DNA from: Deltaproteobacteria bacterium
GTDB taxonomy: Bacteria; Desulfobacterota; Binatia; Binatales; Binataceae
Direction: 5' to 3'
Assembly (NCBI GenBank): GCA_021801125.1
Contig: JAJYYI010000017.1
Span: forward strand, 97,095-161,094
Length of the DNA stretch: 64,000 nucleotides
Below the pieces are notes generated by a model that was not told the origin of the DNA, made no database searches, and saw nothing but the letters and a program-made list of their open reading frames with translations. Shown here one piece after another: positions 35,797 through 43,962 of this stretch; within the stretch, counting starts at the first letter, position 1; every line of letters starts with the position of its first letter. The translations under genes were made by a program, and so were the position numbers.

Positions 35797-36717
35797 ATGC
35801 TGCACTACCTAATAAAACGGATTGCCTTCGGGGCGTTGGTTCTACTCGGGGCCTCGCTGATTACGTTTTGCATCGCCTTCGTGATTCCGGCCGACCCGGC
35901 GGTTGCGATTGCCGGGGTCAAAGCGGACCCGCACACGTTAGCGACGATCCGGACCCAACTCGGACTCGATCGGCCGCTGTACATTCAATATGTCCGCTAT
36001 GTATGGCGCGCGCTCCATGGCGACCTGGGTCGTTCGTACGCGCGCCGTCAGAGCGTGACCGGCCTTATCGTGGCGCGTTTTCCCGCCACGGCAGCGCTCG
36101 CGGTATCCGCGATGGCGCTGTCGCTGATTCTCGGCACGCTCGGCGGGCTCGTGGCAGGTGCATATCGAGGACGAGCGCTCGACAATTTATTGTTGATAGC
36201 CTCGTTAATCCTCGTGTCGATTCCCGTGTTTTGGTTGGGCACGATGTTCCTGGTCGGCGCCGCAGCTCACTTTCGCTGGCTTCCATTGGGCGGATTTGAC
36301 GGCATGCGAAGTCTCTTGATGCCGAGCCTTGCGCTGGCGCTCGGCTCCGCCGGCTACTATTCGCGGATCCTGCAGGCCAACCTGGCAGAGGTCGTCGGTC
36401 AAGATTACATCAGGGCGGCGCGCGCCAAGGGTTTGTCGCCGGTGCGAGTGATGCTCCGGCACGCGCTGGCTAACGCTATCTTGCCTCTGGTGACGCTGGC
36501 CGGGCTCGATTTCGCCGGACTCCTTTCCGGCGTAGTGCTGACTGAGACGGTGTTCAATTGGCCGGGCCTTGGGCGACTGGCGTTCGAGGCGGTATTCAAC
36601 CTCGACATCCCTCTAATTATGGGAACGGTGCTGTTCTCCGCCTTCCTTATTGTGGCGGCGAATCTGGTAGTCGACCTGCTGTACGCCTGGCTCGATCCCC
36701 GCACCCACCTGGCTTAG
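35797..36717 (+). CDS. Peptide/nickel-type ABC transporter permease (DppB-like)
   Basis: 306 residues, inner-membrane permease with six helices: LIKRIAFGALVLLGASLITFCIAFVIPADP at the N-terminus, then the periplasmic LGLDRPLYIQYVRYVWRALHGDLGRSY. The EAA loop DYIRAARAKGLSPVRVMLRHALANAILP contacts the ATPase. It is the first gene of a unit with a DppC-like permease and a lipoprotein solute-binding protein. Substrate (di- or oligopeptides, or another small ligand) cannot be assigned. Confidence 0.92.
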   Translation: MLHYLIKRIAFGALVLLGASLITFCIAFVIPADPAVAIAGVKADPHTLATIRTQLGLDRPLYIQYVRYVWRALHGDLGRSYARRQSVTGLIVARFPATAALAVSAMALSLILGTLGGLVAGAYRGRALDNLLLIASLILVSIPVFWLGTMFLVGAAAHFRWLPLGGFDGMRSLLMPSLALALGSAGYYSRILQANLAEVVGQDYIRAARAKGLSPVRVMLRHALANAILPLVTLAGLDFAGLLSGVVLTETVFNWPGLGRLAFEAVFNLDIPLIMGTVLFSAFLIVAANLVVDLLYAWLDPRTHLA

Positions 36718-36720
36718 ACG

Positions 36721-37539
36721 ATGATAAGAGCGGGGCGTCTTAACTGGCTCGAGATAGTTGGCGGCACGATCGCGCTGAGCCTGGTCGTGGTCGCCCTGTT
36801 CGCGCCGGTGATAGCACCTCACGACCCGACGCGCGCCGTGGCGCAAACCTTCGGCGACCCAGGGCCGCCCAGCCTCGCCTTTCCATGCGGCACTGATCAG
36901 CTCGGGCGCGACGTTCTATCGCGCCTGATCTATGGTGCGCGCGTCTCGCTCATCGTGGGGCTGAGCGCGATGGCCGTGGCGATGACCGTTGGCGTGGCCG
37001 CCGGGCTCTGCGCCGGGTTCTTCGGCGGATGGACCGAAATGGTCCTGATGCGCCTGACCGACGTGATGCTCACACTGCCGGGGTTGCTTTTGGCGATGGC
37101 CTTCGTGGCCATTTTGCGGCCGAGCCTGTTGACTATCCTGCTCGTCATTAGTCTGGTGTCGTGGACGGGAGTGGCGCGCGTGGTCAGAGCTGAGACGCTG
37201 TCGATGACCAACCGCGACTTCGTCCTAGCCGCGCGCGCGCTCGGCGCCTCGGCTGGACGTTTGATGATTCGCCATGTGATGCCCAACATCATGCCCACTG
37301 TGGTGGTGATGGCGGCGCTGAGCACGTCGGGAACGTTGCTCCTCGACGCGGGTCTCAGCTTCCTAGGTCTGGGCGTTCCGCCGCCCACACCGAGCTGGGG
37401 CCGAATGGTCGAGGAATCACAGATCTACTTTCGCACCGCTCCGTGGCTCGCCTTTTTTCCAGGACTGGCGATTCTGTACGCGGTCCTCGGCTTCAACCTC
37501 CTCGGCTACGGCTTCTTGCGCAGGCGAAACCCCCAATGA
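36721..37539 (+). CDS. Peptide/nickel-type ABC transporter permease (DppC-like)
   Basis: 272 residues; partner of the upstream permease. N-terminal helix LEIVGGTIALSLVVVALFAPVIAPHDP, then PCGTDQLGRDVLSRLIYGARVSLIVG (the DppC signature), and the EAA loop DFVLAARALGASAGRLMIRHVMPNIMP; ends AFFPGLAILYAVLGFNLLGYGF. ATG starts four bases after the first permease stop, and its own stop overlaps the start of the solute-binding protein gene (ATGA). Confidence 0.93.
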   Translation: MIRAGRLNWLEIVGGTIALSLVVVALFAPVIAPHDPTRAVAQTFGDPGPPSLAFPCGTDQLGRDVLSRLIYGARVSLIVGLSAMAVAMTVGVAAGLCAGFFGGWTEMVLMRLTDVMLTLPGLLLAMAFVAILRPSLLTILLVISLVSWTGVARVVRAETLSMTNRDFVLAARALGASAGRLMIRHVMPNIMPTVVVMAALSTSGTLLLDAGLSFLGLGVPPPTPSWGRMVEESQIYFRTAPWLAFFPGLAILYAVLGFNLLGYGFLRRRNPQ

Positions 37540-39182
37540 GAGGCGCATTGCGCACTGTTTTGTTCGCCGCTTTTGCCGGCGCGTTGGCGCTGACCATCGG
37601 CGGATGTCGAGCGGACCTTCCGGCAGACTCGTTCCCATCCGGCGCCGCCGTGCTTCGTCTGGCCCTGGCCGATGACGTACCGACGCTTGATCCCGCGGCG
37701 GGCTATGACGCCGCCTCCTGGGAGTTCGAGCAGGTGTTGTACGACACATTGGTGCGTTATGCGGCCGACTCCAATGAGCTTCGGCCTGACCTCGCCCTGT
37801 CATGGGGGATATCACCCGACGCGACGGTATTTACTTTTCATTTGCGGCACGACGCGAGCTTCACCAACGGGCGACAGGTGACCAGTGCCGACGTTCGATA
37901 CTCCATCGAACGGGTGATCAACCCCAAAACCCGTTCTCAGGGAGTCCAGTACTTTTTGCCGCTTCTTGGTGCCGCCGACTTCGCGGCCGGGCGCACCCCC
38001 CATGCGCGCGGGATCGAGACGCCCGACCCTTACACGATAATTTTCCGCCTTGACAAGCCTGACCCGATCTTCTTGCATAAGCTCGCGATGCCCTTCGCGG
38101 CGGCCGTTCCGAAGGAAGTGGTGGAGCGTTGGGGCGAAGACTTTGCCCGCCACGCGGTCGGCAGCGGCCCCTTCATGCTCAAGCAGTGGCTTAGCGGCCA
38201 GCGGCTTATTTTGGTCAAGAATCCTCATTACTTCCTTTCAGGCTTACCCAAACTGGACGCGGTCGTCGCTCTGATCGGGGTGAACGAGGAGCTGCAGTGG
38301 CTTAAGTTTGAAGCGGGCGAAATCGACATCTCGTCAATCCCGCCTGCCGAGTTCACCTACGTGATGAAGACGCCGCGGCTCAAGGCGCTGACCATCCATC
38401 ACGTGACGGCGGTCACAAGCTACCTCGGGATGAATTGTCAGATGCCGCCGTTTAACGACGTGCGGGTGCGCCAAGCCTTCAACTACGCAGTCAACAAGCC
38501 GAAGCTCGTCGCTATCTTGAACGGGCGCGGCGTCGTGGCGCGCGGAGTGTTGCCCCCCGGCATGCCGGGCTACGACCCGGACATCAGCGGCTATGCTTAT
38601 GACCCGGCCAAAGCGCGCCGCTTGCTGGAAGAAGCCGGAGTGCGCGCCGGCTTTGCGCCGGTGGTCTGGCTCACGTCTGATCCGACGATGCTGGTCCTCG
38701 GGCAATCAATCCAACAAGATCTGGCCTTGGTCGGCATCAACCTGGTCCTAAAACCGGTAGCCTGGGGTCCGCTCCTCGACGCCGTGCGTGAGCCGCACAC
38801 TGCGGAGCTTTTCCTGCTTGGCTGGGGCGCCGACTTTCCAGACCCGCAGAATTTCCTCGAAGTGCTCTTCTCAAAGGAGCAGTGGGGCGCGAATAACGAC
38901 ACCTTCTATTATGACCCCAAGGTGCAGGAACTGCTGACGGAGGCCAGCGTAGTCGCCGATCCGAAACGTCGTTACGAACTGTATCAGCAAATCCAACAGA
39001 TCATCGTGAACGACGCCCCATGGGTCTTTCTATACCATCCGGTGGCCTACGTCATTCGCCAGCCTTGGGTGCACGGCATCCGCCTCCATCCCCTTCGTCC
39101 CGCTCGTCTTGACTACATCTACGTCACCGCGCGCGGGGCGGAGGGTGAACAAACGTCAGGCGAAACCAACCAAACGCGGTAG
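37536..39182 (+). CDS. ABC transporter solute-binding lipoprotein (SBP family 5)
   Basis: 548 residues from the ATG at 37536, overlapping the DppC-like stop. Lipobox LTIGGC places a lipid on Cys23, so it is anchored in the outer leaflet of the inner membrane. Family-5 landmarks are LRLALADDVPTLDPAAGYDAASWEFEQVLYDTLV, LRPDLALSWGISPDATVFTFHLRHDASFTNGRQVTSADVRYSIERV, HAVGSGPFMLKQW, VRQAFNYAVNKPKLV, ELFLLGWGADFPDP and PWVFLYHPVAY. This is a typical peptide/nickel-importer receptor. The ATPase genes (dppD/dppF type) are not present. Confidence 0.93.
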   Translation: MRGALRTVLFAAFAGALALTIGGCRADLPADSFPSGAAVLRLALADDVPTLDPAAGYDAASWEFEQVLYDTLVRYAADSNELRPDLALSWGISPDATVFTFHLRHDASFTNGRQVTSADVRYSIERVINPKTRSQGVQYFLPLLGAADFAAGRTPHARGIETPDPYTIIFRLDKPDPIFLHKLAMPFAAAVPKEVVERWGEDFARHAVGSGPFMLKQWLSGQRLILVKNPHYFLSGLPKLDAVVALIGVNEELQWLKFEAGEIDISSIPPAEFTYVMKTPRLKALTIHHVTAVTSYLGMNCQMPPFNDVRVRQAFNYAVNKPKLVAILNGRGVVARGVLPPGMPGYDPDISGYAYDPAKARRLLEEAGVRAGFAPVVWLTSDPTMLVLGQSIQQDLALVGINLVLKPVAWGPLLDAVREPHTAELFLLGWGADFPDPQNFLEVLFSKEQWGANNDTFYYDPKVQELLTEASVVADPKRRYELYQQIQQIIVNDAPWVFLYHPVAYVIRQPWVHGIRLHPLRPARLDYIYVTARGAEGEQTSGETNQTR

Positions 39183-39785
39183 CGCAGATCAGCTACCGTT
39201 CAATCTATTGACCGGGCTCGCCGCGCTTGATTAATCTTCCCTTGCGATGCGGCTTTTAAGCTCATCCAGGAAGGTCGCAGGCGGCCTTGCCCTCTTGGCG
39301 CTAGTTGCCGTTCTTCTCGAACGATGGTACCCGTCTTCAGCTGCTATCGGAGGACCCGAGGCGGTAAAAGGCAGCCGAGTCTGGCGCCTGACCGAGCGTA
39401 GAGGCGTGGCCGTCGCGGTCCGGCCACATTCCCCCGGCCAATCCTCTTTTTTCTCGCAGCCCCACCTGATCGCCCCCCGTTTGGTCAGCTCGGCACTCCG
39501 CCTTGTCTTGCGACCCGCAAAATCGCAGTCTGAGGGCCGGTTTTCGACCCGCTGTAGTCACTCCGCGTCCTTCGCTCGACCGCCGCCCCTTAATTTCGAC
39601 CTTTAAGGCCCACAGGCTCAGCTCCTGGGCCGCGAAACTACACCATTAAGGACTCAAAACCGGACAACGCATAATTCGCCCTGCTGCGGCTTTATGCAAC
39701 GCTTCGATGCCCGTACGACACGCCACCGGCGTCGTCTAGGGATGGAGCGCCGTAACTCTGCGCACCTGGCCCAAGGGAGCTGAAG
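39183..39785. other. region before the beta-barrel/HMA-like cassette
   Basis: 603 bases. It holds one weak coding candidate (39247..39606) and an imperfect GC hairpin near 39607..39634. The end carries the good ribosome site AGGGAG for the GTG start of the first barrel gene. The promoter of the cassette should lie here but no confident -35/-10 pair was found. Confidence 0.4.
39247..39606 (+). CDS. Doubtful small exported protein
   Basis: 119-codon frame starting ATG CGG. The opening LLSSSRKVAGGLALLALVAVLLERWYPS resembles a signal peptide, but the rest is Ser/Arg/Pro-rich and resembles non-coding GC-rich sequence. No ribosome site, no family. Kept only because the N-terminus looks like an export signal. 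Confidence 0.22.
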   Translation: MRLLSSSRKVAGGLALLALVAVLLERWYPSSAAIGGPEAVKGSRVWRLTERRGVAVAVRPHSPGQSSFFSQPHLIAPRLVSSALRLVLRPAKSQSEGRFSTRCSHSASFARPPPLNFDL

Positions 39786-40868
39786 GTGAGAGATAACGAT
39801 TGTGACAACGACGATTCGCGCCTCGCGCGGCGGCGCGGGAATAATCGCGGTAAACAGCGGCCGCGAAGCGGGCGGGGTGAAAACACCCAACGCTCGCAGC
39901 CTCGTCGAGAAGCGCAGACCCTACTCGCGATGGCTGCGGCCGCATGCGCAGCGATTCTGGGTCTGGCATCACCCGGCCGACCTGCCCCGATCACGTTTAT
40001 CACCGCATTGCCGGTGGCGCAGGACCAAGCGGTTACCCGCTTCTATATGGACCCCCATCACGTCTCCGACGAGAACGAGCCTTTCGACGAGAACCTCTGG
40101 AATCTTTCCTTTCCAGCAACTTTGGCGTGGGGGCCGACGGCGCGCCTCGCTATCTTCGTGACCGGTACCCCTGAGTACGATTTTATCCACCAAAACCTTT
40201 CGTCCGGCCAACGGGTTTACAGAAGCGCGAGCGGGTTTGGCGACACGGTGGGTTTCGCTCGCTACACCTTGTATTCCAAGGACTGGATCGGCGGCACCTT
40301 TCGCGAAGATCCTCTAATCGGCCTCTATCTACCAACCGGCTGGTACAACAAGTCTGACATCTACGGGCGGCTGCCTGAGGTGATGCAGAACGGATCGGGC
40401 TCAGTTGCGCCGTACATCGGAAACGTTATTTTGTGGAAGAACTTCGATTACGAATTTGACCATGATATTACTTTTCGATCCAATCCCGCAGCCTCTTCCG
40501 GGTATCAGGAAGGTGACGCTTTCCGCACCGACGCGGCGCTCTACGTGCGAGTGTACCCCTGGGTATTGCCCGACACCGGCTTAAACGATCAGCTCTGGGT
40601 GGGTGTGGAAACCAACCTTGCCTGGAACGGCAAAAGCGAGATTTCAGGCAATATCGATAATGCAACCGGCGGCTGGGAATGGGATATCGATCCTGGCATC
40701 TTTTTGGGCACTCCATTTTGGACGACTGGAGCGGCGCTTCAGTTGCCTGCGTGGCAGGACCTGTATGGGCCGTCACGGTTGTACGGGGGATGGCGGCTTT
40801 ATCTGTACTTCGAGTACTATTGGATAATGCCGTCGCTGCCGGAATCGGTTAGAAGATGGCTGCCATAA
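39786..40868 (+). CDS. Outer-membrane beta-barrel, cassette copy 1 (Phenol_MetA_deg/SphA-like)
   Basis: 360 residues. GTG at 39786 is well supported by AGGGAG six bases upstream, giving an unusually long basic N-terminus (~45 residues, RRRGNNRGKQRPRSGRG) before the hydrophobic export segment (LLAMAAAACAAILGLASPG, then APITFITALPVAQDQ). The mature chain is aromatic-rich with alternating beta pattern: ARYTLYSKDWIG, PLIGLYLPTGWYNKS, YEFDHDITFRSNPAASSGYQEGD, LWVGVETNLAWNGKS and, at the C-terminus, LYGGWRLYLYFEYYWIMPS. It resembles the putative outer-membrane transporter family annotated as Phenol_MetA_deg. More than half of its residues match copy 2 (42131). It overlaps or abuts the HMA-like gene. 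Confidence 0.82.
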   Translation: MRDNDCDNDDSRLARRRGNNRGKQRPRSGRGENTQRSQPRREAQTLLAMAAAACAAILGLASPGRPAPITFITALPVAQDQAVTRFYMDPHHVSDENEPFDENLWNLSFPATLAWGPTARLAIFVTGTPEYDFIHQNLSSGQRVYRSASGFGDTVGFARYTLYSKDWIGGTFREDPLIGLYLPTGWYNKSDIYGRLPEVMQNGSGSVAPYIGNVILWKNFDYEFDHDITFRSNPAASSGYQEGDAFRTDAALYVRVYPWVLPDTGLNDQLWVGVETNLAWNGKSEISGNIDNATGGWEWDIDPGIFLGTPFWTTGAALQLPAWQDLYGPSRLYGGWRLYLYFEYYWIMPSLPESVRRWLP

Positions 40869-40939
40869 AACCGGTCGAGTCAGCGTGGTTGGCACCATGG
40901 AGCTGGTCGCAGTTTAGCCGCAGCCAGAGGCAACAAGCG

Positions 40940-41671
40940 ATGTCAATTAGGGCGTTCTTAGTACTCACTGCTTTTGTAGTTGCGCCGCCGCTGCTTGCTT
41001 CCGGTATTCCAGGCATGGCCCTGGCGGATGACAACCGACCACTGTTGAGCAGCTCGATGCTCCCCATGAGCAATCAGGATGGCGCGGGCCGAACCCACGG
41101 CTTTGGGTTGGATAGGTGGCGCACCGCGCGCGCGTTTCAACTCGCTACCGAAGGCACGGACGATTCTGCCTCGCCTGACGAACAGCGCCTGTCAGCCCCA
41201 CGCTCTAACCACGGCGCCTCCGAGGCGCCTTCCGCAAGAGACGGCGTCGAAAGCCGTTGCTCGCCGCCGACCGTCTTGCGAGCCAGTGTGAATGTACGCG
41301 GCTTGATGTCGCCGCGCGCCGCCCAGAACGTGTTCATACGTCTGATGAAGATGAAGGGAGTCCAGGCCTTCAAGTGCGATCTGCGGCCGAACATCATCAC
41401 GGTCGATTTTCAACCAGGGGTCGACATGACGGCGATACAGGTCAGAGACGAGGTGATTCGGGCCGGCTGGACCCCTGGGGGCGTTGAGCTCCATAAAGTG
41501 CCGCTTTACCAAGCGACCAAAGACGAAATGGGAAGTGATTGGTACATTCTCCCCGAGTTCGGAACGGGGTCAGCATTTATGCGTTGGGTGTATCTGAATC
41601 TCACGCCTTGGAACATCAGAAAGAGCGCGTACGTCGACCCACCTGGCCGAAGTCAGGCAGACTGCAGGTAA
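40940..41671 (+). CDS. Exported HMA-fold protein without CxxC, cassette copy 1
   Basis: 243 residues from the ATG at 40940 (AGAGG nine bases upstream; frame open to 40856, inside the barrel gene). Signal peptide about 1-29 (IRAFLVLTAFVVAPPLLASG). A Ser/Asp-rich linker reaches residue ~112. Then comes a ferredoxin-like HMA domain: LRASVNVRGLMSPRAAQNVFIRL, MKGVQAFKCDLRPNIITVDFQPGV, and IQVRDEVIRAGWTPGG. Where copper-binding HMA domains have GMxCxxC this one has GLMSPRA, so both metal cysteines are lost. A conserved C-terminal segment (VPLYQATKDEMGSDWYILPEF, FMRWVYLNLTPW) recurs in copy 2. Confidence 0.78.
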   Translation: MSIRAFLVLTAFVVAPPLLASGIPGMALADDNRPLLSSSMLPMSNQDGAGRTHGFGLDRWRTARAFQLATEGTDDSASPDEQRLSAPRSNHGASEAPSARDGVESRCSPPTVLRASVNVRGLMSPRAAQNVFIRLMKMKGVQAFKCDLRPNIITVDFQPGVDMTAIQVRDEVIRAGWTPGGVELHKVPLYQATKDEMGSDWYILPEFGTGSAFMRWVYLNLTPWNIRKSAYVDPPGRSQADCR

Positions 41672-42130
41672 GAGGCTTCGCTGGTGCATGATCGAGAGGA
41701 CGCATCGCTGCGCCGGCGTCAAAGATCGCGGCTTTCGGCAGTCGCGCGGGATCGTGCTGATGGTTCAGAGGCGCAGAGAGCAGATTCGTGAAAATCGAAC
41801 CGAGTGGAGGTCGATTGCCCGCGGCTGAGCGAGGCTTACGCCGCCCAAGACCGCAATCTGAAGCCCGTTTCTAACACTCTCCAGCAACCTCCGTCCTCCG
41901 CTCGACCATACGCCTGTAAGCCTGACGATCTGCGCCGTCGGACCTCTATATCACCTGACGACACCCGCTAACCCCGGCGACCGGGGGACAAAACTGGCGC
42001 ATTGGTGCCACCGTGTTAGGTGTGTTATGGTCACACAACGCACGGTTTTGTAGGCAAGTGTGCAGAGCGATGCGCAGTCGCCCTCCAAAAAGCGTAAATC
42101 GTGGAAGACGAAATTTGTTCAAAGCACGAG
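41672..42130. other. spacer between the two cassette copies
   Basis: About 460 bases without a supported gene. The last part holds a candidate promoter/operator (42002..42036). The rest is GC-rich with no repeats noted. No third barrel or HMA-like remnant seen. Confidence 0.4.
42002..42036 (+). promoter_or_regulatory. candidate promoter with overlapping dyad for cassette copy 2
   Basis: TTGGTG (42002..42007) and TATGGT (42026..42031) are separated by 18 bases. A dyad GTGTG-N7-CACAC (42020..42036) lies over the -10 box, where a repressor could act. It sits about 70-100 bases before the possible starts of the second barrel gene. Confidence 0.35.
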
Positions 42131-43171
42131 ATGATTGCCTCACATAGGCGCAGCGGCCGCCAAACTCGGGCGTTGGCGCAGTACATACGCCGTCGAGGTT
42201 GTGCAGTCATTCGGCATCGCTCAAGAATTCACGCGCTGCTGGCTGCAGTTGGGGTGATGTCGATAATGATTCTTGTAGCCGCGCCGCCGGTCTACAGCGC
42301 GCCGATCACTTTCGTAACCGCACTGCCGGTGGCTCAGGATCAACTTGTCTGGCGGAACTACTTTGACCCGGGGTATGCAGGCGACGATCCTACCTCGCGA
42401 GATCGCGACCTTTGGAATCTCTTGTATAACCCGGTCTTCGCATGGGGTCCCACCGCCGATCTGGCGATCTTCGCAAGCCTAACGCCCCAGTACAGCTTTT
42501 TAAGCGAGAACACAGCTCAGGGACGCCTCTCCAGCAGCGCCGGAGGTCTCGGGGACAGTCTGATTTTCGCCCGCTACACTGCCTATTTCAAAGACTGGCT
42601 GGGCGAGACCCTCAGGATTGATCCGCTGGCCGGAATCTACATTCCCACCGGTTGGTACAACAAATCGAACGCCTACGGCCGCCTTCCCCAGGACATGCAA
42701 GTAGGCTCCGGCTCGGTCGACCCGTATTTCGGTCTTACCGCCATGTGGAAGACCCAGCTTAACGAGTTTGACTGGGACATAACCTATCGTTACAACCCGG
42801 CCGCCTCGAGCGGCTATCAGTTGGGCAACTCGTTTCACACCGATTTCGCCTACTACCGGCGTATTGTGCCGTGGATTTTGCCTGACGAGGGTCTCGACAA
42901 TCAGATTTGGATAGGGCTTGAAACCAACCTGATTCGTAACGGAACCAGCCAAGTTTCGGGCTTCAACGATCCCGCTACCGGAGGCTTCGTCTGGTACCTC
43001 GACCCTGGAATCTTTTACGCGACCCCTTTCTGGACTACTGGGATGGCGGTTCAAGTTCCAGTCATTCAGCAACTTAACGGACCCGATCGGCTTTACGGCA
43101 GCTTCCGCCTCTACCTATACTTTGAGTACTATTTCATGATGCCGTCGCTACCCAAGTGGGCTCAATTTTGA
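42131..43171 (+). CDS. Outer-membrane beta-barrel, cassette copy 2
   Basis: About 346 residues from the ATG at 42131; a GTG at 42101 is the longer alternative and neither has a strong ribosome site. Like copy 1 it has a long basic N-terminus (RRRGCAVIRHRSRIH) before the export segment (LLAAVGVMSIMILVAAPPVYSAP). Identical or nearly identical blocks to copy 1 include APITFVTALPVAQDQ, PTGWYNKSNAYGRLPQDMQ, NPAASSGYQ, FWTTGMAVQVP and LYLYFEYYFMMPSLP. Divergence is highest in the presumed loops after the export signal. Outer-membrane channel or receptor inferred from pattern and family resemblance. Confidence 0.82.
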   Translation: MIASHRRSGRQTRALAQYIRRRGCAVIRHRSRIHALLAAVGVMSIMILVAAPPVYSAPITFVTALPVAQDQLVWRNYFDPGYAGDDPTSRDRDLWNLLYNPVFAWGPTADLAIFASLTPQYSFLSENTAQGRLSSSAGGLGDSLIFARYTAYFKDWLGETLRIDPLAGIYIPTGWYNKSNAYGRLPQDMQVGSGSVDPYFGLTAMWKTQLNEFDWDITYRYNPAASSGYQLGNSFHTDFAYYRRIVPWILPDEGLDNQIWIGLETNLIRNGTSQVSGFNDPATGGFVWYLDPGIFYATPFWTTGMAVQVPVIQQLNGPDRLYGSFRLYLYFEYYFMMPSLPKWAQF

Positions 43172-43253
43172 TCATCGCTAATCGGTGCCTTCGCCACGGC
43201 CACTGGTCACAGACGCCGGTGGAGCGCTCGCTGAGGACAGACTTAGGAGCATC

Positions 43254-43802
43254 ATGAGGCCAAAAAAGGCAAGAGTTCTCGGGCTTGTTCCGGCTCTTCT
43301 GCTGGCGTGTCTCTTTCTCGGGGCCGGACTGTCCGTAGCCGACGACCGCGGTGCGAGCCAAGGCCAAGGGGAACCGACGCTCACTCGGGTTCATATGCAG
43401 GTGCGGGGCCTCGTCTCGCCACGCGCAGCACAAAACGTCTTTATCCGACTTGATAAACAGAAAGGGGTCAGGGCCTTCAGATGTAACCTGGGCTCCAATG
43501 TTATCCTCGTGGACTTCCAGCCGAACCAGCAGGTCTCGAAGGAGGAGGCTGAACGGGTGATCAGGTCGGCAGGATGGACGCCAGGATGGATCAAGAGTGA
43601 ACAGGTGCCGGTACGGCAAGCCGTGGCCGACGAAGCCGGCGAATACTGGTACGTCCTGCCGCAGCTTGAGGGAGCTTCTGGTCTCAAGCGATGGCTGGTC
43701 ATAAACTTTGCCCTGTGGACGCGGAATAAGGACCTGAGCATACCCCCCTCCGATCCTGCGCCAAAGGCGCCGAACCAGGGAAGAGGTAGCAATCATGAAT
43801 GA
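43254..43802 (+). CDS. Exported HMA-fold protein without CxxC, cassette copy 2
   Basis: 182 residues from the ATG at 43254 (AGGAG five bases upstream; frame open to 43185). Signal peptide about 1-27 (VLGLVPALLLACLFLGAGLSVADD). It goes almost directly into the HMA-like domain VHMQVRGLVSPRAAQNVFIRL, QKGVRAFRCNLGSNVILVDFQP, EEAERVIRSAGWTPGW. The metal motif is again replaced, GLVSPRA instead of GMxCxxC. It shares with copy 1 the C-terminal VPVRQAVADEAGEYWYVLPQ and LKRWLVINFALWTRNK but lacks the long linker. It lies 82 bases after the second barrel gene. Its stop is overlapped by a tiny ORF at 43795. Confidence 0.8.
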   Translation: MRPKKARVLGLVPALLLACLFLGAGLSVADDRGASQGQGEPTLTRVHMQVRGLVSPRAAQNVFIRLDKQKGVRAFRCNLGSNVILVDFQPNQQVSKEEAERVIRSAGWTPGWIKSEQVPVRQAVADEAGEYWYVLPQLEGASGLKRWLVINFALWTRNKDLSIPPSDPAPKAPNQGRGSNHE

Positions 43803-43932
43803 TCGCTATATAGCCCAACCATCCGGCGCCCGAAGAAGTTCCTTGCTCGGTGTTTTGAACGACTTGCGAAGCTGGATCAGAAAACGCGCGACAGAAGCTA
43901 AATCCGAATGGGTTTGGGTCAGCGGGGTTTGA
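43795..43932 (+). CDS. Possible 45-residue coupled small protein
   Basis: ATG at 43795 overlaps the last eight bases of the preceding HMA-like gene and has GGAAGAGG eight bases upstream; the frame closes at TGA 43930..43932. The product opens MNDRYIAQPSGARRSS and continues LLGVLNDLRSWIRKRATEAK, a basic, possibly amphipathic helix, ending SEWVWVSGV. No family recognised. The ribosome site and stop/start overlap are the evidence; the length is too short for confidence. Confidence 0.4.
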   Translation: MNDRYIAQPSGARRSSLLGVLNDLRSWIRKRATEAKSEWVWVSGV

Positions 43933-43939
43933 AGCGGCT

Positions 43940-43962
43940 ACGCGGTTCCGTCGAAACCGCGT
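43940..43962. repeat. hairpin between the small ORF and the third HMA-like gene
   Basis: Arms ACGCGGTT (43940..43947) and AACCGCGT (43955..43962) with a seven-base loop. The second arm runs into the GTG proposed as start of the next gene. There is no T-run. Could attenuate or mask translation of the third HMA-like protein. Confidence 0.4.
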
